Source of the DNA: a virus
Virus record (IMG/VR): IMGVR_UViG_3300002231_000003
Coordinates: 14,521-37,432 of that record
DNA length: 22,912 nt
Direction: 5' to 3' (one strand)
Both the position numbers and the translations under genes were made by a program. This document shows positions 20,817 to 22,912 of the stretch, piece by piece (position 1 is the first letter of the stretch; every line of letters begins with the position of its first letter). The notes beneath the pieces are model-generated. The model worked only from the letters and a program-made list of their open reading frames with translations. It ran no database searches and was not told the DNA's origin.

Positions 20817-21076
20817 ATTGGCTACGGGAGGCGATGCGACAGTACCTGGACCGCAACGGGTACGACGGCCTCTGGTGCGACGGGGTGCCGTGCGGTTGCC
20901 TCAATGATGACCTGATTGCCTGTGGTGGTGCGCCGTGTTCCGACTCCATACACGACTGTTGCGAACCTGGATACCGACGCGAGTACAGGGCAGACGACGA
21001 ATGCGGGTGTGACTGTCAGGGCATGGATCACTGGCACGTTGGGCCAGATAAGCCGCAAGAGAAGGAGGGGGAGTGA
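20813..21076 (+). CDS. Cys-rich small phage protein
   Basis: This encodes 87 residues from ATG 20813, overlapping the DUF551 stop as ATGA and preceded by AAGGAGG. It begins MNWLREAMRQYLDRNGYDGL and continues WCDGVPCGCLNDDLIACGG with ten cysteines overall. This resembles a common phage family with the order yLxxnGYDGL..C.C...DL..C...C.PG. Metal binding, probably zinc, is likely from the Cys spacing. The function is unknown. The C-terminus PQEKEGE is encoded by a one-mismatch copy of the 16-bp coding/Shine-Dalgarno repeat, and its stop overlaps the next start. Confidence 0.65.
   Translation: MNWLREAMRQYLDRNGYDGLWCDGVPCGCLNDDLIACGGAPCSDSIHDCCEPGYRREYRADDECGCDCQGMDHWHVGPDKPQEKEGE
21053..21068 (+). 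repeat. Coding/Shine-Dalgarno repeat, copy 2 (one mismatch)
   Basis: It reads CCGCAAGAGAAGGAGG, encoding PQEKE at the end of the Cys-rich protein and providing the ribosome binding site for the next gene. Confidence 0.85.
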
Positions 21077-21336
21077 GTATGGGGAGCAGAGCAGACAGAC
21101 GCATAGCGACACGGCGCAAGGTCAACGAGATGAAAGCTCGGTTTTTCGATGCGTGGTCCAATGTGCAAGACCCCGTGACGAAAGAGAAGATCGCAAACGC
21201 AGGAGAAAGGATGTATCTCAAGCTACGGAGAGAGAACCCGGCGCAGGATGCCCACTTGGTCAGACAAGCCATGAACGAATCTGCTGCCGATCTCATAGCG
21301 TTGTGTAACAACCCAAAGGAGTCCCCCGATGCCTGA
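21073..21336 (+). CDS. Small basic helical protein of unknown function
   Basis: This encodes 87 residues if it starts at GTG 21073, which overlaps the previous stop as GTGA; ATG 21079 is an alternative with longer spacing from AGGAGG. It begins Arg-rich (GSRADRRIATRRKVNEMKAR) and continues as amphipathic helices (DPVTKEKIANAGERMYLKLR; HLVRQAMNESAADLIALCNN). There is no Cys-rich, TM or signal feature. I do not recognise a family. Its 3' end overlaps the start of a short CPFCG-containing frame at 21329, in keeping with the overlapping style of this array. Confidence 0.55.
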   Translation: MSMGSRADRRIATRRKVNEMKARFFDAWSNVQDPVTKEKIANAGERMYLKLRRENPAQDAHLVRQAMNESAADLIALCNNPKESPDA

Positions 21337-21377
21337 CAAACTGAAAGCGTGCCCGTTCTGCGGCGCGGAATATCTAA

Positions 21378-21394
21378 CAATGAGATAGCGCGAA
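21378..21394 (+). repeat. 17-bp repeat containing the in-frame TAG, copy 1
   Basis: CAATGAGATAGCGCGAA occurs here and at 21716-21732. In the second copy it is read in another frame, as NEIAR inside a zinc-ribbon protein; here the frame of the Lar-like gene reads ATG AGA TAG. Confidence 0.9.
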
Positions 21395-21583
21395 ATGTAT
21401 AAGGACCGTACACTGTTTAGTTGCCAGTACTGTGGGAAGGATATCGCAGCGGACGGGCTGGATGATATGCCTAAGCTACGTTGGGCGGAGCGTAATGGGA
21501 TGCCCGATACGGCATCTGTAGAATGGCGATGCCCATCCTGCCAAAACTGGGTCAGCGAAGAGGAAGAATACTGTGACAGATAA
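21395..21583 (+). CDS. Small two-CxxC zinc-ribbon protein
   Basis: This encodes 62 residues from ATG 21395 with only a weak upstream GAGA. It carries CQYCGKDIAADG near the start and CPSCQNWVSEEEEYC near the end, so one zinc site with four cysteines is likely. It is in frame with the CPFCG fragment upstream, so it may be the downstream half of a Lar-like gene rather than an independent one. The end contains the GAGGAA that could serve the next GTG start. No function can be assigned. Confidence 0.5.
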   Translation: MYKDRTLFSCQYCGKDIAADGLDDMPKLRWAERNGMPDTASVEWRCPSCQNWVSEEEEYCDR

Positions 21584-21755
21584 ACGACTCAATCAGGAGA
21601 CGAAATGCTGCCGGTGCGGCAAGACCAGTGCGGGTTATGTGCCGGAAATCGTAGACGGCTGCGGTAACGTGAGTTATGAGTGTTGGGATTGCCGAGACAA
21701 GCATAATGTGTCCAGCAATGAGATAGCGCGAATAGAGGAGGCAGACCGTGACTGA
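21573..21755 (+). CDS. Small Cys-rich zinc-ribbon protein
   Basis: This encodes 60 residues from GTG 21573, overlapping the previous stop by 11 bases, with GAGGAA about nine bases upstream. It has CCRCGKTSAGYVPEIVDGCG and then CWDCRDKHN, two CxxC knuckles typical of a small phage zinc ribbon. The C-terminus SSNEIARIEEADRD is helical and acidic and includes the 17-bp repeat shared with 21378-21394. Its last codons hold AGGAGG for the next GTG. Function is unknown. Confidence 0.55.
   Translation: MTDKRLNQETKCCRCGKTSAGYVPEIVDGCGNVSYECWDCRDKHNVSSNEIARIEEADRD
21716..21732 (+). repeat. 17-bp repeat, copy 2
   Basis: Exact copy of 21378-21394, coding for NEIAR in the zinc-ribbon protein. It is probably the intact, ancestral context because it lies within a continuous reading frame. 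Confidence 0.9.
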
Positions 21756-22078
21756 GCGAGAAGGACACTACATGAGCAAGCATACACCGGGACCGTGGGA
21801 AGTTGGACCCAATGGGCCTTTACATCTTCGGTCCAAACCATGAGATGATCGCCGATCAGCCCTTGGATTGCGAGGAGTCTCCGGGGGCTATCGTCCGGGC
21901 GAGGGGCGGCGGCGGTCGCTTGCCGACTCGGGCCAACATGCACCTCATTTCCGCAGCGCCCGAACTGTTTCGCTACCTCAAAGAGGCGCGTATTGCGTTG
22001 CGGCAAGACATCAACGTGAGCCTGTGCGCCGACATAGACAGGACAATCGCTAAAGCGGAGGGCCGGTACAATGACTGA
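21748..22078 (+). CDS. HTPGPW-family phage protein, frame broken near the start
   Basis: GTG 21748 has AGGAGG six bases upstream and gives MTEREGHYMSKHTPGPWEVG. An in-frame ATG at 21772 with AGAAGGA is an alternative. The frame then stops at 21843, while the next frame reads LYIFGPNHEMIADQP, then ANMHLISAAPELFRYLKEAR, to EGRYND at 22078. Removing one G from GGG at 21814-21816 joins them into about 109 residues. This matches the widespread phage family with HTPGPW at the N-terminus and AN..LI.AAPEL in the C-terminal half. Function is unknown. It ends in the duplicated 22-bp junction. Confidence 0.6.
22057..22078 (+). repeat. 22-bp gene-junction repeat, copy 2
   Basis: Identical to 20491-20512, again joining a protein ending EGRYND to a DUF551 gene starting within ATGACTGA. 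Confidence 0.9.
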
Positions 22079-22658
22079 TCAGCAACGCAAGCAGGTAGAG
22101 GAGGCACTAGATAGGTTTCCGACTCGCGACGACAAGACGGTGGATGATTACCGCTACCTCGTTGGACGGTCAGGTTACACATTTAACGAGTACGAGGAGG
22201 AACTGGCAACGGGGTTTGCTTTGGGCTACGCCGCCGCCATGCCGCGCTGGATTCCGGTGGCTGAGAGGTTGCCGGAGGAAGGCCAGCTTATCGTCGTGTT
22301 CGATGGCAAGTTTTACGAAGTCGGCAACAGGTTCGGCAGGCTGTTTCTCGGTGCCGAATCTGGTGTTTTCACAGAGGACTACATCAAGTGGATGCCGTTG
22401 CCCTTGCCCGCGCCGCCAGAGAAGGAGGGGGAAGACCCACTTACCCGTCTGTGTGTTGAAACCACGAAGCGTAACATGCGGATTAATGGCGGGATGAGCG
22501 CCCCCAGCGACGACGGCGGGGGAGGGGAGGTCAAGTGGTGCGTTCATCAAGGCGATGAGTTGGAGACGTTCTGTAATCTTGGCGGGGCAAGCGTCAATAA
22601 AGCGTTCTGTGACGAGTGCGAGAAGAAACAACCACCGCCAGAGAAGGAGGGAGAGTGA
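22071..22658 (+). CDS. DUF551-domain protein, copy 2, fused to a Cys-containing C-terminal module
   Basis: This encodes 195 residues from ATG 22071, with GGAGGG upstream inside the junction repeat. Residues about 50-125 carry the DUF551 pattern: GYAAAMPRWIPVAERLPEEG, then VVFDGKFYEVGNRFGRLF, then YIKWMPLPLPAPPEKEGE. Where copy 1 reaches its end shortly after PPEKE, this one continues DPLTRLCVETTKRNMRINGG into VKWCVHQGDELETFCNLGGA, CDECEKKQPPPEKEGE. The second module ends with the same PPEKEGE, so this looks like a fusion of two formerly separate genes. The Cys pairs (C..C, CDEC) suggest a zinc-binding tail. The function is unknown. Confidence 0.7.
   Translation: MTDQQRKQVEEALDRFPTRDDKTVDDYRYLVGRSGYTFNEYEEELATGFALGYAAAMPRWIPVAERLPEEGQLIVVFDGKFYEVGNRFGRLFLGAESGVFTEDYIKWMPLPLPAPPEKEGEDPLTRLCVETTKRNMRINGGMSAPSDDGGGGEVKWCVHQGDELETFCNLGGASVNKAFCDECEKKQPPPEKEGE
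22413..22428 (+). repeat. Coding/Shine-Dalgarno repeat, copy 3 (internal, no gene start follows)
   Basis: CCGCCAGAGAAGGAGG here encodes PPEKE in the middle of the 195-residue protein. The stop and start codons that follow in the other copies are absent. Confidence 0.9.
22635..22650 (+). repeat. Coding/Shine-Dalgarno repeat, copy 4
   Basis: Exact copy encoding PPEKE at the end of the 195-residue protein and giving AAGGAGG upstream of ATG 22658. Confidence 0.9.
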
Positions 22659-22762
22659 TGGAACTTTGTTGGGTATCAAGACAACAAGACGCGGCAGAAG
22701 CATACAACGCCAAGGCTAAGGAGGTGCATGGTGAGTTCGCACGACTCAACAAGATTGCTTAA
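22658..22762 (+). CDS. 34-residue phage peptide (YNAKAKEVHGEFARLN type)
   Basis: ATG 22658 overlaps the previous stop as TGATG and has AAGGAGG upstream. The 34 residues MELCWVSRQQDAAEAYNAKA followed by KEVHGEFARLNKIA form one amphipathic helix. Very short phage proteins with QQDAA..YNAKAKE.HGEFA.LN are a recognisable recurrent type in early regions. The function is unknown. The next gene begins inside it, using its AAGGAGG as ribosome binding site. Confidence 0.6.
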   Translation: MELCWVSRQQDAAEAYNAKAKEVHGEFARLNKIA

Positions 22763-22912
22763 TTGCCCGTTCTGCGGAGAAAGCAATATGCAGGAGGTAG
22801 ATGTAGACGGCCTGTTCATATCGGAGACGAGAAACGGTTGGTCTGTTGGTTGTCGATCATGCGAGACGTTTCGCAGCTGGTATATAACGCGGCAGGACGC
22901 AGTACGCTCATG
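22731..22912 (+). CDS. Lar-like zinc-ribbon protein, 3' end outside window
   Basis: AAGGAGG at 22718-22724 is six bases from GTG 22731 and only three from ATG 22728, favouring the GTG. The visible part reads DSTRLLNCPFCGESNM, then WSVGCRSCETFRSWYITRQD. CPFCG plus a second CxxC fits the Lar restriction-alleviation-like zinc-ribbon family common in phages. The frame is open to the window end. It is a second Lar-like gene besides the interrupted one at 21329, so it may be the intact paralogue. The 5' end overlaps the 34-residue peptide gene. Confidence 0.6.
   Translation, partial: MSSHDSTRLLNCPFCGESNMQEVDVDGLFISETRNGWSVGCRSCETFRSWYITRQDAVRS

Larger units (their letters stand above)
21329..21583 (+). 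pseudogene. Lar-like zinc-ribbon gene interrupted by an in-frame TAG
   Basis: ATG 21329 follows AAAGGAG and starts MPDKLKACPFCGAE, a textbook Lar-like (restriction-alleviation family) beginning. After YLTMR comes TAG at 21386, and the same frame then continues through ATG 21395 to FSCQYCGKD and CPSCQNW. The two halves together would give the expected paired CxxC layout. The interruption lies in a 17-bp sequence repeated exactly at 21716-21732, suggesting recombination replaced or added this part. It may be a decayed gene, two separate peptides, or an amber-recoded gene. Confidence 0.45.

Overview
The window reads as part of a tailed double-stranded DNA phage genome with podovirus-type virion genes, probably an uncultured or environmental phage. 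Every convincing gene is on the + strand. Genes are tightly packed, with many ATGA, GTGA or TAATG stop/start overlaps and strong AAGGAGG-type ribosome binding sites. No bacterial housekeeping gene, rRNA or tRNA was recognised. The host cannot be named from the sequence.

Region 1 (1-15586) is the virion, adsorption and lysis-side module. It opens with the C-terminal part of a beta-rich tail protein, followed by small Gln/Ala-rich proteins and a GNAT-like protein. Next come a 588-residue helical protein and a 1945-residue giant protein with an HEIAH metallopeptidase motif and hydrophobic C-terminal segments. This order resembles T7 gp12-gp13-gp14-gp15-gp16, the tail nozzle and ejected internal core proteins. 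After these come a small spike-base-like protein and two modular adsorption proteins that share a beta-sandwich module; one adds an FN3-like domain and the other a LamG/concanavalin-like lectin domain. A presumed lysis-associated stretch holds an unknown protein, a DUF1353-like protein, a lipoprotein and a single-TM holin-like protein. A further virion protein completes the module.

Region 2 (15587-15804) is the largest non-coding stretch. It holds two direct repeats 20 bp apart and a 9-bp perfect inverted repeat followed by a T-run. That hairpin ends only about 10 nt before the ribosome binding site of the next gene, so it may be an attenuator as well as a terminator.

Region 3 (15805-20336) is a recombination and DNA-metabolism operon: a tiny membrane peptide, a RecT-family annealing protein, a coiled-coil partner, a DUF6948-like protein and a Gly-Tyr hexanucleotide-repeat protein. 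Then come an SSB-like protein with an acidic DDMGEIPF tip, an HNH endonuclease that looks inserted, an ERCC4/XPF-type nuclease, and a protein resembling the N-terminal half of RecD2 without the helicase.

Region 4 (20324-22912) is a mosaic array of very small accessory genes: DUF551 paralogues, Cys-rich zinc-ribbon and Lar-like proteins, an HTPGPW-family protein and others. They share duplicated junction sequences. A repeated 16-bp element encodes both a PPEKE tail and the next gene's Shine-Dalgarno.

Four genes (GNAT-like, the unknown gene at 12812, DUF1353-like and HTPGPW-family) each appear broken by a single-base shift at a homopolymer run. Read-level indel errors are the simplest explanation, but recoding or real decay cannot be excluded. 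The most interesting points are the split ERCC4 + RecD2-N pair, the giant zincin-bearing virion protein, the possible attenuator before recT, and the coding/Shine-Dalgarno repeat cassette.
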